From: an uncultured Clostridia bacterium
GTDB lineage: Bacteria > Bacillota > Clostridia > Oscillospirales > Ruminococcaceae
NCBI GenBank assembly: GCA_947627875.1
Contig: CANQXS010000008.1
Span: 82,680-120,863 of the forward strand
Length of the DNA: 38,184 nucleotides
Reading direction: 5' to 3'
A model generated the notes under the pieces. The model had not been told where the DNA came from, made no database searches, and saw only the letters and a list, made by a program, of their open reading frames with translations. Shown here one piece after another: positions 1-8,448 of the stretch. The number at the start of each line of letters is the position of its first letter. Position 1 is the first letter of the stretch. The position numbers and the translations under genes are program-made.

Positions 1-1321
1 ATTTCATACCCTCGATGTCCTCGGGGGAGGTCTCGAGGCGGACGAGAACGACCTTTTCCTTGTTCTTGCCGTGCTTTACGGCGTCTTCTGCGGTGAAGAC
101 AATGGTGCCGGCGGCGGCTCCGGGCGAAGCGGCTATGCCCTTGCCGATGGGAACTGCCTTCTTAAGGGCGGCGGCGTCAAAGGTCGGGTGAAGGAGCATA
201 TCGAGCGACTTGGCGTCGATCTGCATAAGGGCTTCCTTCTCGGTGATCATGCCCTCGTCGATGAGGTCGCATGCGATCTTGATGGCGGCGGCGGCGGTGC
301 GCTTGCCGTTACGGGTCTGGAGCATATAGAGCTTCTCGTTCTCAACGGTGAACTCCATATCCTGCATATCGTGATAATGGTTCTCGAGGATCTCGCAGAC
401 GTTCTGGAACTGCTTGTAGACCTCGGGGAATACCTCTGCCATCTTTGCGATGGGCATAGGAGTGCGGACGCCGGCAACGACGTCTTCGCCCTGGGCGTTG
501 GTGAGGAATTCGCCCATAAGACCCTTTTCGCCGGTGGCGGGGTTGCGGGTAAAGGCAACGCCTGTGCCGCAGTTGTCGCCCATATTGCCGAACGCCATCA
601 TCTGTACGTTTACGGCAGTACCCCAGCTGTAGGGAATGTCGTGATCCATACGGTATACGTTGGCGCGGGGGTTGTCCCAAGAGCGGAAGACGGCCTTGAT
701 AGCCTCAAAGAGCTGCTCCTTCGGGTCGTCGGGGAAGTCTTTGCCGAGCTGAGCCTTATATTCCGCCTTGAACTGATTCGCAAGGGTCTTGAGGTCGTCG
801 GCGTTGAGCTCGACGTCCTGGGTAACGCCCTTCTGCTCCTTCATCTGGTCGATGAGCTTCTCGAAATACTTCTTGCCGACTTCCATAACGACGTCGGAGA
901 ACATCTGAATGAATCTGCGGTAGCAGTCCCAAGCCCAGCGGGGGTTGTTGGACTTCTTTGCGATAACGTTTACGACCTCTTCGTTGAGACCGAGGTTGAG
1001 GATAGTGTCCATCATACCGGGCATAGAAGCTCTTGCGCCGGAGCGGACGGAAACTAAAAGCGGGTTTTCCTTGTCGCCGAACTTCTTGCCGGTAATGCTT
1101 TCCATCTTTTCGATGTATTCCATTATCTCAGCCATAATTTCGGGGTTGATCTGGCGTCCGTCCTCATAATACTGGGTGCAGGCTTCGGTGGAAATGGTGA
1201 AGCCCTGAGGGACAGGCAGACCGATATTGGTCATTTCTGCGAGGTTGGCTCCCTTTCCGCCCAAAAGCTCACGCATCTGCGCGTTGCCTTCGGTGAAAAG
1301 GTAACAATACTTTTTGCTCAT
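1..1321 (-). CDS. ppdK: Pyruvate, phosphate dikinase, N-terminal part (runs off left edge)
   Basis: About 440 codons are present and the C-terminal half lies beyond the left edge. The enzyme interconverts pyruvate, ATP and phosphate with PEP, AMP and PPi in the cytoplasm. The reverse strand reads MSKKYCYLFTEGNAQMRELL, then LGGKGANLAEMTNIGLPVPQ, the start of the PEP-synthase/PPDK ATP-grasp domain. Further on come SVRSGARASMPGMMDTILNL and LMGEFLTNAQGEDVVAGVRT, both family signatures. The fragment stops at about SPEDIEGMK, just before the swivelling domain's catalytic histidine. The ATG at 1321 is preceded by a GGAGG at 1331-1336. The gene is divergent from glmU and has its own promoter at 1396-1424. 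Confidence 0.97.
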   Translation of the reverse strand, partial: MSKKYCYLFTEGNAQMRELLGGKGANLAEMTNIGLPVPQGFTISTEACTQYYEDGRQINPEIMAEIMEYIEKMESITGKKFGDKENPLLVSVRSGARASMPGMMDTILNLGLNEEVVNVIAKKSNNPRWAWDCYRRFIQMFSDVVMEVGKKYFEKLIDQMKEQKGVTQDVELNADDLKTLANQFKAEYKAQLGKDFPDDPKEQLFEAIKAVFRSWDNPRANVYRMDHDIPYSWGTAVNVQMMAFGNMGDNCGTGVAFTRNPATGEKGLMGEFLTNAQGEDVVAGVRTPMPIAKMAEVFPEVYKQFQNVCEILENHYHDMQDMEFTVENEKLYMLQTRNGKRTAAAAIKIACDLIDEGMITEKEALMQIDAKSLDMLLHPTFDAAALKKAVPIGKGIAASPGAAAGTIVFTAEDAVKHGKNKEKVVLVRLETSPEDIEGMK

Positions 1322-1395
1322 AGATTTTTTACCTCCAAGTTATTTATCCGACCTTGCCGAATGATCTTAGCGCGGGCGCAATCGGAGTTGATAAC

Positions 1396-1424
1396 ATTAT
1401 ACCAGAATTTTTTTATTTTTTCCA
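1396..1424 (-). promoter_or_regulatory. Predicted promoter of ppdK
   Basis: Read on the minus strand, TGGAAA (1424-1419), a 17-nt spacer and TATAAT (1401-1396). A TGG directly before the -10 box makes it an extended -10. It lies about 75 nt upstream of the ppdK start. Predicted from sequence only. Confidence 0.65.
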
Positions 1425-1504
1425 TACCCTTTCCATAAAAATTATCACAAATAATATCGGACAAAATTGTGCAATTTAACGCAAAAGTCTTGGCAAATAT
1501 ATGC

Positions 1505-1533
1505 TTGAAACCGGCGTAAAAATATAGTATAAT
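1505..1533 (+). promoter_or_regulatory. Predicted promoter of the glmU-pth-mfd operon
   Basis: TTGAAA at 1505-1510, a 17-nt spacer, then a perfect TATAAT at 1528-1533. Transcription would start just inside the tandem 112-bp repeats, which would then form most of a leader of roughly 265 nt before glmU. Confidence 0.7.
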
Positions 1534-1535
1534 AA

Positions 1536-1759
1536 TCGCAAGCGATTATTATATTTTATTTTAGTCGCCCTTTTGCTCCTCGGCTTCGCCGAGAACCGCA
1601 AAAGATGGCTAATTATAACATAAGCCTTCGGCTTTATGTTATAATAGTCGCAAGCGATTATTATATTTTATTTTAGTCGCCCTTTTGCTCCTCGGCTTCG
1701 CCGAGAACCGCAAAAGATGGCTAATTATAACATAAGCCTTCGGCTTTATGTTATAATAG
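1536..1759 (+). repeat. Two exact tandem copies of a 112-bp hairpin-rich unit
   Basis: Units 1536-1647 and 1648-1759 are identical base for base. Each holds three palindromic parts. The first is TCGCAAGCGA. The second is a hairpin with outer arms CTTTTGC/GCAAAAG and inner arms CTCGGC/GCCGAG. The third is a long AT-rich hairpin with arms ATTATAACATAAGCC and GGCTTTATGTTATAAT (one bulged T). Each unit ends with TATAATAG. This resembles the sequence flanking the first unit (TATAATAA), so each copy carries a -10-like box. Together with the promoter this fills the 484-bp ppdK-glmU gap, where I see no gene. Confidence 0.95.
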
Positions 1760-1805
1760 TCGGTAACGCAAATGCGGAAGATTTTATACACAGGGAGCTG
1801 GTTAT

Positions 1806-3197
1806 GTGAACAACGCGGTCATACTCGCCGGAGGTCAGGGAAAGAGAATGAAGTCGGATAAGCCGAAGGCGCTCACCGAAATACTCGGAAAGCCTATTCT
1901 CGGCTGGATAATCTCTGCCCTCGAAGGCGCGGGGATCGAAAATATATGCGTAGTAACGGGGTTCGCCTCGCAGTATATCGAGGAATACCTCGCGGGAAAA
2001 TACGAGACCGCTTTTCAGTCCGAGCGCCTCGGGACGGGTCACGCGGTAATGATGGCGGCGGAGTTTTTGGAGAAGAACGCCGACGGCAACACCCTTATAT
2101 TCAACGGCGACGCGCCCTTCGTCGACAGCGAAACGGTTGAGCGCTCGCTCGGATACCACGTTTCTTCGGGGAACGCGGTAACCGTTATCACCGCCGAGGT
2201 AGACGACCCCTTCGGCTACGGAAGGATAATCCGCACCCCGGGCGGCATCTCGGGGATACGCGAGCAAAAAGACTGCTCCCCCGACGAGGCAAAGATCCGC
2301 GAGATAAATTCGGGCTGCTTCTGGTTCGATACAAAGGCGCTCCTCGAAACGCTCCCGAAGCTTTCTAAAAACAACGCGCAGGGCGAATACTATATTACCG
2401 ACACCGTCGAAATTCTGCTCTCCGAGGGAAAGAGAGCCGGAGCCTTTGCCGCCGAGAATCAGGACATCGTTCTCTCGGCGAACGACCGCAGGGGTATGCT
2501 TATGCTCAACGACATCGCGAGAAAAAGGGTCCTCGAAAAGCTCTTAGACGGCGGCGTTGAGATAGTCTGCTCCGAGGGGATAATCGTCTCGCCCGACGCA
2601 GAGATAGCCCCCGGCGCAAAGCTACTGCCCAACACGGTCATCTCGGGAAAATGCAGTATCGGCGCGGGCTCGGTGATAGGTCCTAACTGCCAGCTCAACG
2701 ATACAACTGTCGGCGAGCGCTCAAGGCTCAACTCCGTTGTCGCAAACGGCGCAGCCGTGGGCTCCGACTGCAATATCGGTCCCTTCGTTCAGCTCCGCCC
2801 CGGGACGGTCATAAAGGACTTCGCCCATGTCGGCGACTTCGTCGAGATAAAGAACTCGACCATCGGCGAAGGCACCTCGGTATCTCACTTCAACTATGTC
2901 GGCGACTCGGACGTAGGCAAAAACGTGAACTTCGGCTGCGGCTCGCTCACCGCAAACTACGACGGCACCAACAAATACCGCACCGTTATCGGCGACGACG
3001 CCTTCATCGGCTGCAACACAAACCTTGTCGCGCCGGTAAAGGTCGGGAACGCGGCATATACCGCCGCAGGCTCGACGATAACGAAGGAGGTCCCCGACGG
3101 CGCCCTCGGAATAGGCAGAAGCCGTCAGGAAAACATAGCCGGCTACGCCGAAAAGAAGCTGAGCCGCCACCTCGAAAAGGGCAAAAAATTCAGGTAA
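1806..3197 (+). CDS. glmU: Bifunctional N-acetylglucosamine-1-phosphate uridyltransferase / glucosamine-1-phosphate acetyltransferase
   Basis: Makes UDP-GlcNAc for peptidoglycan and surface polymers: acetylation of glucosamine-1-phosphate, then uridylyl transfer. The 463 residues match the usual length. The N-terminal nucleotidyltransferase domain has ILAGGQGKRMKSDKPKAL at about residues 5-22. From about residue 260 onward there is a left-handed beta-helix of hexapeptide repeats, with the acetyltransferase signatures SHFNYVGDS and NYDGTNKYRT. The start is GTG at 1806, because the ATG two bases upstream is followed at once by TGA. A GGGAG lies at 1793-1797. First gene of a plus-strand operon with pth and mfd. 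The gene pair pth-mfd beside glmU is common in Firmicutes. Confidence 0.97.
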   Translation: MNNAVILAGGQGKRMKSDKPKALTEILGKPILGWIISALEGAGIENICVVTGFASQYIEEYLAGKYETAFQSERLGTGHAVMMAAEFLEKNADGNTLIFNGDAPFVDSETVERSLGYHVSSGNAVTVITAEVDDPFGYGRIIRTPGGISGIREQKDCSPDEAKIREINSGCFWFDTKALLETLPKLSKNNAQGEYYITDTVEILLSEGKRAGAFAAENQDIVLSANDRRGMLMLNDIARKRVLEKLLDGGVEIVCSEGIIVSPDAEIAPGAKLLPNTVISGKCSIGAGSVIGPNCQLNDTTVGERSRLNSVVANGAAVGSDCNIGPFVQLRPGTVIKDFAHVGDFVEIKNSTIGEGTSVSHFNYVGDSDVGKNVNFGCGSLTANYDGTNKYRTVIGDDAFIGCNTNLVAPVKVGNAAYTAAGSTITKEVPDGALGIGRSRQENIAGYAEKKLSRHLEKGKKFR

Positions 3198-3270
3198 AAT
3201 ACATTCAATAGCGCGTATACCCCCTGTCCTTGCGGATAAGGGGGCGATGCCCGTTGAAAAAGGAGTAAAT

Positions 3271-3879
3271 ATGGGATTATTTTCTAAATTCAGAAAGCAG
3301 GAGCCTGCGGGTCCCGTCGAATGGCTGATAGTAGGTCTCGGGAACCCCGGGGCGAAATATCTTCGCACCCGCCACAACAGCGGCTGGCTCACGATTGACA
3401 ACCTCGCGGCGAAGCTCGGAGTCGAGGTTACGCGGTCGAAATTCAAGTCGCTGACCGCTCCCGCAGAGATATCCGGCAAAAAATGCCTGCTGATGAAGCC
3501 GATGACGATGATGAACCTCAGCGGCGAAGCTGTCGTTGAGGCGATGAATTTCTACAAGCTGCCCATCGAGCGGGTGCTCGTTATCTGCGACGACATTTCG
3601 CTCGACGTCGGAAAGCTCAGGATTCGCCGCAAGGGCTCTGACGGCGGGCAGAAGGGGCTCAGAAGCATTATTTACCTCACCGGCTCCGACGATTTCACAA
3701 GAATAAAGATAGGTGTCGGCGCGAAGCCCCGCCCCGATTACGACCTCGCGGCTTGGGTTACCTCGGAGTTTACCGACAGCGAGAAGCCCGTGGTCTTTGA
3801 AGCGTTCGGGAAGGCGGCGGAGGCGGTAAAGCTTATCGTCGCGGGCGAGACCGACAAGGCCATGAATCTCTACAACTGA
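3271..3879 (+). CDS. pth: Peptidyl-tRNA hydrolase
   Basis: Releases peptide from prematurely dissociated peptidyl-tRNA. The protein is 202 aa from the start chosen here. Family motifs are IVGLGNPGAKYLRTRHNSGW, with the catalytic histidine in RHNSGW, then KPMTMMNLSG and GSDGGQKGLRSI. An in-frame ATG exists 24 nt upstream at 3247. I prefer 3271 because AAAGGAG sits 5 nt before it and the extra residues (MPVEKGVN) are encoded by the ribosome-binding region itself. There is a short N-terminal extension (MGLFSKFRKQEPAGPVEW) before the usual beginning. It lies 11 bp upstream of mfd and is co-transcribed. Confidence 0.95.
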   Translation: MGLFSKFRKQEPAGPVEWLIVGLGNPGAKYLRTRHNSGWLTIDNLAAKLGVEVTRSKFKSLTAPAEISGKKCLLMKPMTMMNLSGEAVVEAMNFYKLPIERVLVICDDISLDVGKLRIRRKGSDGGQKGLRSIIYLTGSDDFTRIKIGVGAKPRPDYDLAAWVTSEFTDSEKPVVFEAFGKAAEAVKLIVAGETDKAMNLYN

Positions 3880-3890
3880 CGGAGAAGCGA

Positions 3891-6800
3891 ATGAACATTT
3901 ATTTGCAGGCAGCCGAAAGGCTGGAATACTTCCGCGAGCTGAAAAGCGCCGTAAAAAGTGGCGCCACCCCCGCCTCGGTAACGGGGCTTTCGGCGGTCCA
4001 TAAGGCGCACGCGGCGCTGTATCTTGCGCAGGAGAGCAGCGTTTTGTTCATCTGCCCCGACGAGGCTTCGGCGGTAAAGACGGTTGCCGACATCAACGAG
4101 TTAGCGGGCTCGGATATCGCCTCGCTCTACCCTGTAAAGGACTTTTCCTTTGCAAACATCGAGACCGCCTCGCCGGAATATGAGCACCGCAGAATAGGAG
4201 CGCTGCACCGCGTTTTGTCCGGAAAAGCGCGGGTTTTGGCGTGTTCCGTCGAAGCGGCGATGCAGTCGGCAATGCCGCCTGACAAGCTCAGTGACTTTAC
4301 GCTCAGCTTCACCTCGGGCGAGACCATAGACACAGTTGAGCTCAGCGCGCTGCTCACCGAAATGGGCTATTCGCGCTCTCCTCAGACCGAGGGGCGGGGT
4401 CAGTTTTCGGTAAGAGGCTCGATAATCGACATCTACCCCGTCGGCGCAGAACTCCCCTACCGAATCGAGCTCTGGGGCGACGAGATCGACACCATCTCGC
4501 TATTCGACACCGACTCTCAGCGAAGGATAGACACCGTCAGGGAGATATCCGTTACCCCCGCGAAGGAGCTTCTGATACCGAACGAAGAGCTCATATCGAA
4601 GATAGAGCAGATGATAAAATCGGCGTCGGGAAAGCACGCCGACGCGATAAAAAAGAACCTCTATGCCGACCTCGACTCATTAAAGAGCGGCATTCCGCCG
4701 GCGAGCCTCGATAAATACTACTCCCAGATCTACGGCGCGCCCGCAACGGTCTTTGATTATTTTAACGACGGAATATGCATAATTTCGGAGTATACCGGCT
4801 GCTTGGAGCGCGCGAAGGCGTTTTCGGGGCAGCTCCAGGAGGACATAAAAATACTCTACGAGGACGGGATCCTCTTTAAGGAAACGACCGGCTTTTACTC
4901 GGAATTTCCGCAGATAATGAGCAGGGCGGAAAAAATGCGGCTCGTTTACCTCGATATGTTTATGCGCGGGAGCGATGTAAAGCTGAAAAGCCTTACCGCC
5001 GCCGAAGCGTATCAGTCGTCGGGTTGGAGCGGCGAAACGGCTCCCCTCTTTGAGGAGCTTCATTCCTACGTCGGGCGGGGGTGCTGCACCGTTCTCCTCT
5101 CGGGAAGCGAAAAGGCGCGCGACGTACTTATCCAGGACGTTATAAACGAGGGCTTCAGGTGTCAGAAGCTCTCGGAGGATTCCGAGCTCTCCGCGGGAAC
5201 GGTATACGTCGGGACAGGCGGGCTCTCGGGCGGATTTGAATATCCGGCTGCGAAATTCGCCGTTATAACGCGTACAAAAGCCAACACCGCGCGCAGGCGC
5301 TCTAAGCAGAAGCCCCAAAATTCCAAGAGGATAAGCTCGATAGCGGATATAACTCCCGGCGACCTCGTAGTCCACACTCTCCACGGAATAGGTCGGTTCA
5401 GCGGGATATCGAGCATCGAGACGAACGGCGTTACGAAGGACTATATCACGATAAAATACGCGGGGTCCGACGTTTTATACGTCCCCGTCACCCAGCTCGA
5501 CACCGTTTCGAAATACATCGCCCCGGGCGACGACGAAGCCGTTAAGCTCAACCGCCTCGGGACTCAGGAATGGACGCGCACCCGGGCGCGGATAAAAAAA
5601 GCCTGCCGCGATATGGCAGACGAGCTTATTGCGCTTTACGCCAAGCGGCAGCTTGCCAAGGGGTATCAGTTCTCGCCCGACAACGATTGGCAGGCGGAAT
5701 TTGAGGAGCGGTTTGAATATGAGGAGACCGCCGACCAGCTCCGCTCGATAGACGAGATAAAGGCGGATATGATGCGCCCCGTGCCGATGGATAGACTCCT
5801 CTGCGGCGACGTGGGCTTCGGGAAGACCGAGGTCGCGCTGAGAGCGGCGATGAAATGCGTGCTCGACTCGAAGCAGTGCGCGATAATGGTCCCGACGACG
5901 GTCCTCGCCTGGCAGCATTATCAGACCGCGACAAGAAGGTTTTCGCATTTTCCGGTAAATATCGAGCTTCTCTCGCGTTTCAGGACCCAGAAGCAGCAGA
6001 AAGAGATAGTAGAAAAGCTCGCGCGGGGCGAGGTCGACCTCGTTATCGGGACCCACAGGCTCGTTCAGAACGACGTTAAGTTCAAAAACCTCGGTCTGCT
6101 CATAATCGACGAGGAGCAGCGCTTCGGAGTTGCCCATAAGGAAAAGCTCAAGGAGCAGTACCCCTCGGTCGATATACTGACGCTCTCGGCGACTCCTATC
6201 CCACGAACCCTGAATATGGCGATGAGCGGGATAAGGGATATGTCGGTAATCGAGGAGCCGCCTCAGGACAGATACCCAGTTCAGACCTACGTTTTGGAGC
6301 ATCAGCAGGGAATAATTATCCAGGCGATACAAAAGGAGCTTAGGCGCGGCGGGCAGGTATATTATATCCACAACAGGATAGAAACGCTCGAGATGTGCGC
6401 CTACAGGCTTTCGCAGCAGCTCCCCGACGCGAGGATAGGCATAGCCCACGGTCAGATGGAGGAGGAAAAGCTCTCTGATATCTGGCGGCAGCTCCTCGAA
6501 AACGAGATAGACATTCTCGTATGCACCACGATAATCGAGACCGGCGTAGACGTTCCGAACGTCAACACCCTTATCATAGAAGACGCCGACCGCTTCGGGC
6601 TCTCACAGCTCTATCAGCTCCGCGGGCGGGTAGGGCGCTCAAACCGCAGGGCTTACGCATATTTCACCTTCCGCAGAGGAAAGGTAATAACCGAAATAGC
6701 CGCAAAGCGCCTTGAAGCGATAAGAGAGCTTACGCAGTTCGGCTCGGGCTTTAAGGTAGCGATGCGCGACCTCGAAATAAGGGGCGTAGGCTCTATACTC

Positions 6801-7367
6801 TCGGCGAAGCAGCACGGGCATATGGAGGCAGTCGGCTACGATATGTATCTCAGGCTTTTAACCGAAGCCATCGCCGAGCAGAAGGGTGAGCCGCCGCCGA
6901 AGGCTCCCGAGGACTGCCTTGTAGACATAAGCATCGACGCTTTCATTCCCGAGGACTATATCGAGGACCTCTCGCTGAGGATCGACGCATACCGCAAAAT
7001 TGCCCGCATAGTTTCGGTCGAGGATTCGGAGGACGTTATCGACGAGCTCATAGACCGCTTCGGCGAGCCGCCGAAATCGGTGACGGGTCTTATCAACGTC
7101 GCTCTGCTCAGGAATATGGCTTCAAACAACGGAATAAAGGAGATCTCCCAGAAGGGCGACTTCATCTATTTCTATATCCGCGAGGCGAACATTCCCGCGA
7201 TAATGGCCGTGAGCCAAGCCTACAAGGGCAGAATTAAGGTCGACGGCACCGCCAACGGCTTCATAAGCGTAAAGCTCAAGAGCGGCGAGGCTCCTATTCA
7301 GCTTATGAAGGGCGTTTTGGGGGTTATGGACGGTCTCGGAAGAAAAGGGAACGAACAAGCGCAGTGA
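3891..7367 (+). CDS. mfd: Transcription-repair coupling factor (Mfd)
   Basis: An ATP-dependent translocase that removes RNA polymerase stalled at DNA lesions and recruits UvrA. The 1158 aa match the family length. In order: a UvrB-like N-terminal region, a CarD-like RNA-polymerase-interaction domain around VVHTLHGIGRFSGI (about residues 490-510), then an SF2/RecG-like motor. The motor has Walker A GDVGFGKTE (about 639), DEEQRFG (about 740), LSATPIPRTLNMAMSGIRDM, and the GRVGRSNRRAYAYF motif VI region. A C-terminal TRCF domain follows. The start ATG at 3891 has GGAGAAG 5 nt upstream. Last gene of the operon, ending at the convergent terminator at 7377-7414. Confidence 0.98.
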   Translation: MNIYLQAAERLEYFRELKSAVKSGATPASVTGLSAVHKAHAALYLAQESSVLFICPDEASAVKTVADINELAGSDIASLYPVKDFSFANIETASPEYEHRRIGALHRVLSGKARVLACSVEAAMQSAMPPDKLSDFTLSFTSGETIDTVELSALLTEMGYSRSPQTEGRGQFSVRGSIIDIYPVGAELPYRIELWGDEIDTISLFDTDSQRRIDTVREISVTPAKELLIPNEELISKIEQMIKSASGKHADAIKKNLYADLDSLKSGIPPASLDKYYSQIYGAPATVFDYFNDGICIISEYTGCLERAKAFSGQLQEDIKILYEDGILFKETTGFYSEFPQIMSRAEKMRLVYLDMFMRGSDVKLKSLTAAEAYQSSGWSGETAPLFEELHSYVGRGCCTVLLSGSEKARDVLIQDVINEGFRCQKLSEDSELSAGTVYVGTGGLSGGFEYPAAKFAVITRTKANTARRRSKQKPQNSKRISSIADITPGDLVVHTLHGIGRFSGISSIETNGVTKDYITIKYAGSDVLYVPVTQLDTVSKYIAPGDDEAVKLNRLGTQEWTRTRARIKKACRDMADELIALYAKRQLAKGYQFSPDNDWQAEFEERFEYEETADQLRSIDEIKADMMRPVPMDRLLCGDVGFGKTEVALRAAMKCVLDSKQCAIMVPTTVLAWQHYQTATRRFSHFPVNIELLSRFRTQKQQKEIVEKLARGEVDLVIGTHRLVQNDVKFKNLGLLIIDEEQRFGVAHKEKLKEQYPSVDILTLSATPIPRTLNMAMSGIRDMSVIEEPPQDRYPVQTYVLEHQQGIIIQAIQKELRRGGQVYYIHNRIETLEMCAYRLSQQLPDARIGIAHGQMEEEKLSDIWRQLLENEIDILVCTTIIETGVDVPNVNTLIIEDADRFGLSQLYQLRGRVGRSNRRAYAYFTFRRGKVITEIAAKRLEAIRELTQFGSGFKVAMRDLEIRGVGSILSAKQHGHMEAVGYDMYLRLLTEAIAEQKGEPPPKAPEDCLVDISIDAFIPEDYIEDLSLRIDAYRKIARIVSVEDSEDVIDELIDRFGEPPKSVTGLINVALLRNMASNNGIKEISQKGDFIYFYIREANIPAIMAVSQAYKGRIKVDGTANGFISVKLKSGEAPIQLMKGVLGVMDGLGRKGNEQAQ

Positions 7368-7376
7368 ACCGCGCAT

Positions 7377-7414
7377 AAAAATCGGGGAGGTTTGCCCTCC
7401 CCGATTTTTTATTT
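7377..7414. terminator. Bidirectional terminator between mfd and rpiB
   Basis: An A-run followed by a GC-rich stem with arms ATCGGGGAGG and CCTCCCCGAT, a 5-nt loop and a T-run. It overlaps the last codons of rpiB and can serve both convergent transcripts. Confidence 0.9.
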
Positions 7415-7846
7415 ATTCTCGAGTGCGGTTATCTTGTCGACGCGGCGCTGATGCCTTCCGCCCTCAAACTCGGTGTCTAAAAACACGTCCACAAGCTCGC
7501 AGGCAAGCCCCGGACCCACTACCCTTCCGCCGAGGCAGAGCGCGTTGGCGTCGTTATGGAGCCGGGTATATTTCGCCGAGAAAGCGTCGGAGCAGGCGCA
7601 GGCGCGTATCCCCTTTATCTTGTTGGCGGCGATCGAGATGCCTATGCCGGTGCCGCAGAGGAGTATCGCCTTTTCAAGCTTCCCCGAGACTACGTCGCGG
7701 CAGACCATCTCGGCGGCGTCGGGGTAATCGATCTTCTCGCCGGCGCCTATTCCGTAGTCGGTAAATTCTATGCCGCGCTCCCTGAGATGCTCGCAGATGG
7801 CGAGCTTTAATTCAACGGCGGCGTGGTCGTTTCCTATTCCTATCAT
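7409..7846 (-). CDS. rpiB: Ribose-5-phosphate isomerase B
   Basis: Interconverts ribose-5-phosphate and ribulose-5-phosphate in the pentose phosphate pathway. It is 145 aa, the normal size for RpiB/LacAB proteins. The sequence opens MIGIGNDHAAVELK. Cys64 in LLCGTGIGIS and His97 in RLHNDANALCLGGRVVG correspond to the catalytic residues of the family. RBS AAAGGGGAC precedes the ATG. It is 26 bp downstream of the DUF402 gene and is the last gene of the tsa operon. The last codons overlap the terminator stem. Confidence 0.95.
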   Translation of the reverse strand: MIGIGNDHAAVELKLAICEHLRERGIEFTDYGIGAGEKIDYPDAAEMVCRDVVSGKLEKAILLCGTGIGISIAANKIKGIRACACSDAFSAKYTRLHNDANALCLGGRVVGPGLACELVDVFLDTEFEGGRHQRRVDKITALENK

Positions 7847-7872
7847 TTTAAAAGTCCCCTTTCAATAAGTTC

Positions 7873-8448
7873 TCATTGATATTTTGTTTTCAGCGGCTCC
7901 TCACCGAGGGATATCCTCTCAAGAGCCGCGCGGAATACGCTTTCAAGGCGCTTTACGGTCTTCGGAATGTCTCCGCAGAGCTCCGAAAGAATGCTTTCGG
8001 CTTCGGATATAGCTCCGTCATACTGAGCCTTTGTGACGTCTTGCGAATCGAGCGCTTCGTCGAGCTCGTCGCGGTCGAAAAGCCCGCAGTCGCCTTGGGG
8101 CGTAAACACGACGTCGAGGTATTTATCGACATAGGCGGCAACGCCGTCGGGGTCGAATTCTACCCGCTCGATGACGTCGACGTAGCATACCGAAAGTCTC
8201 CCGTTCGGAAGGAACATCGCGGTTATGAGCCTGTTTTTGCCGTCGGGCAGAAGCTGGAGCCACTTCATTCCCCCGCCCGCAACGGGCGCTTCGCCGGCTT
8301 TTTCAAAGCTCCAGCGCTGAGTTTTGCCCGATTTCTGGTCTATAAGGCAGCAGAGCCCGCGGAATTCCCCGCTTTCAAGCCTGAACTGGTAATAGGGAAA
8401 GCCCTGAAATCCCCAGCCTATATCGCGGTCGAGCCTTTTTCGCTTCAT
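7873..8448 (-). CDS. DUF402 domain protein
   Basis: A 191-aa protein whose middle part matches the DUF402 pattern: YVDVIERVEFDPDGVAAYVD followed by KYLDVVFTPQGDCGLFDRDE, with the acidic D-rich metal-binding arrangement typical of the family. Some DUF402 proteins (FomD, and the staphylococcal/streptococcal Ntdp group) are phosphohydrolases acting on nucleotides or CMP-esters. The substrate here cannot be inferred. The start codon overlaps the tsaB stop by 4 bp (ATGA), which suggests translational coupling. The last third (about residues 125-191) is predicted helical and mostly hydrophilic. Confidence 0.8.
   Translation of the reverse strand: MKRKRLDRDIGWGFQGFPYYQFRLESGEFRGLCCLIDQKSGKTQRWSFEKAGEAPVAGGGMKWLQLLPDGKNRLITAMFLPNGRLSVCYVDVIERVEFDPDGVAAYVDKYLDVVFTPQGDCGLFDRDELDEALDSQDVTKAQYDGAISEAESILSELCGDIPKTVKRLESVFRAALERISLGEEPLKTKYQ

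Noticed and set aside
71-1057. Long plus-strand frame opposite ppdK
   Set aside because: It is the antisense shadow of ppdK. The minus strand gives a clear family match with a good RBS, while the plus frame is a low-complexity Gly/Val/Leu-rich sequence.
1536-1759. Riboswitch or CRISPR explanation for the glmU leader repeats
   Set aside because: There are only two contiguous identical copies with no spacers, so it is not CRISPR. No known riboswitch consensus such as the glmS ribozyme core could be recognised.
3213-3243. CCCCCT/AGGGGG hairpin between glmU and pth as a terminator
   Set aside because: The stem is interrupted and no T-run follows. pth and mfd appear to be co-transcribed with glmU.
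5475-6449. 324-codon minus frame inside mfd
   Set aside because: Antisense shadow over the conserved motor domain of mfd. No RBS and no recognisable motif.
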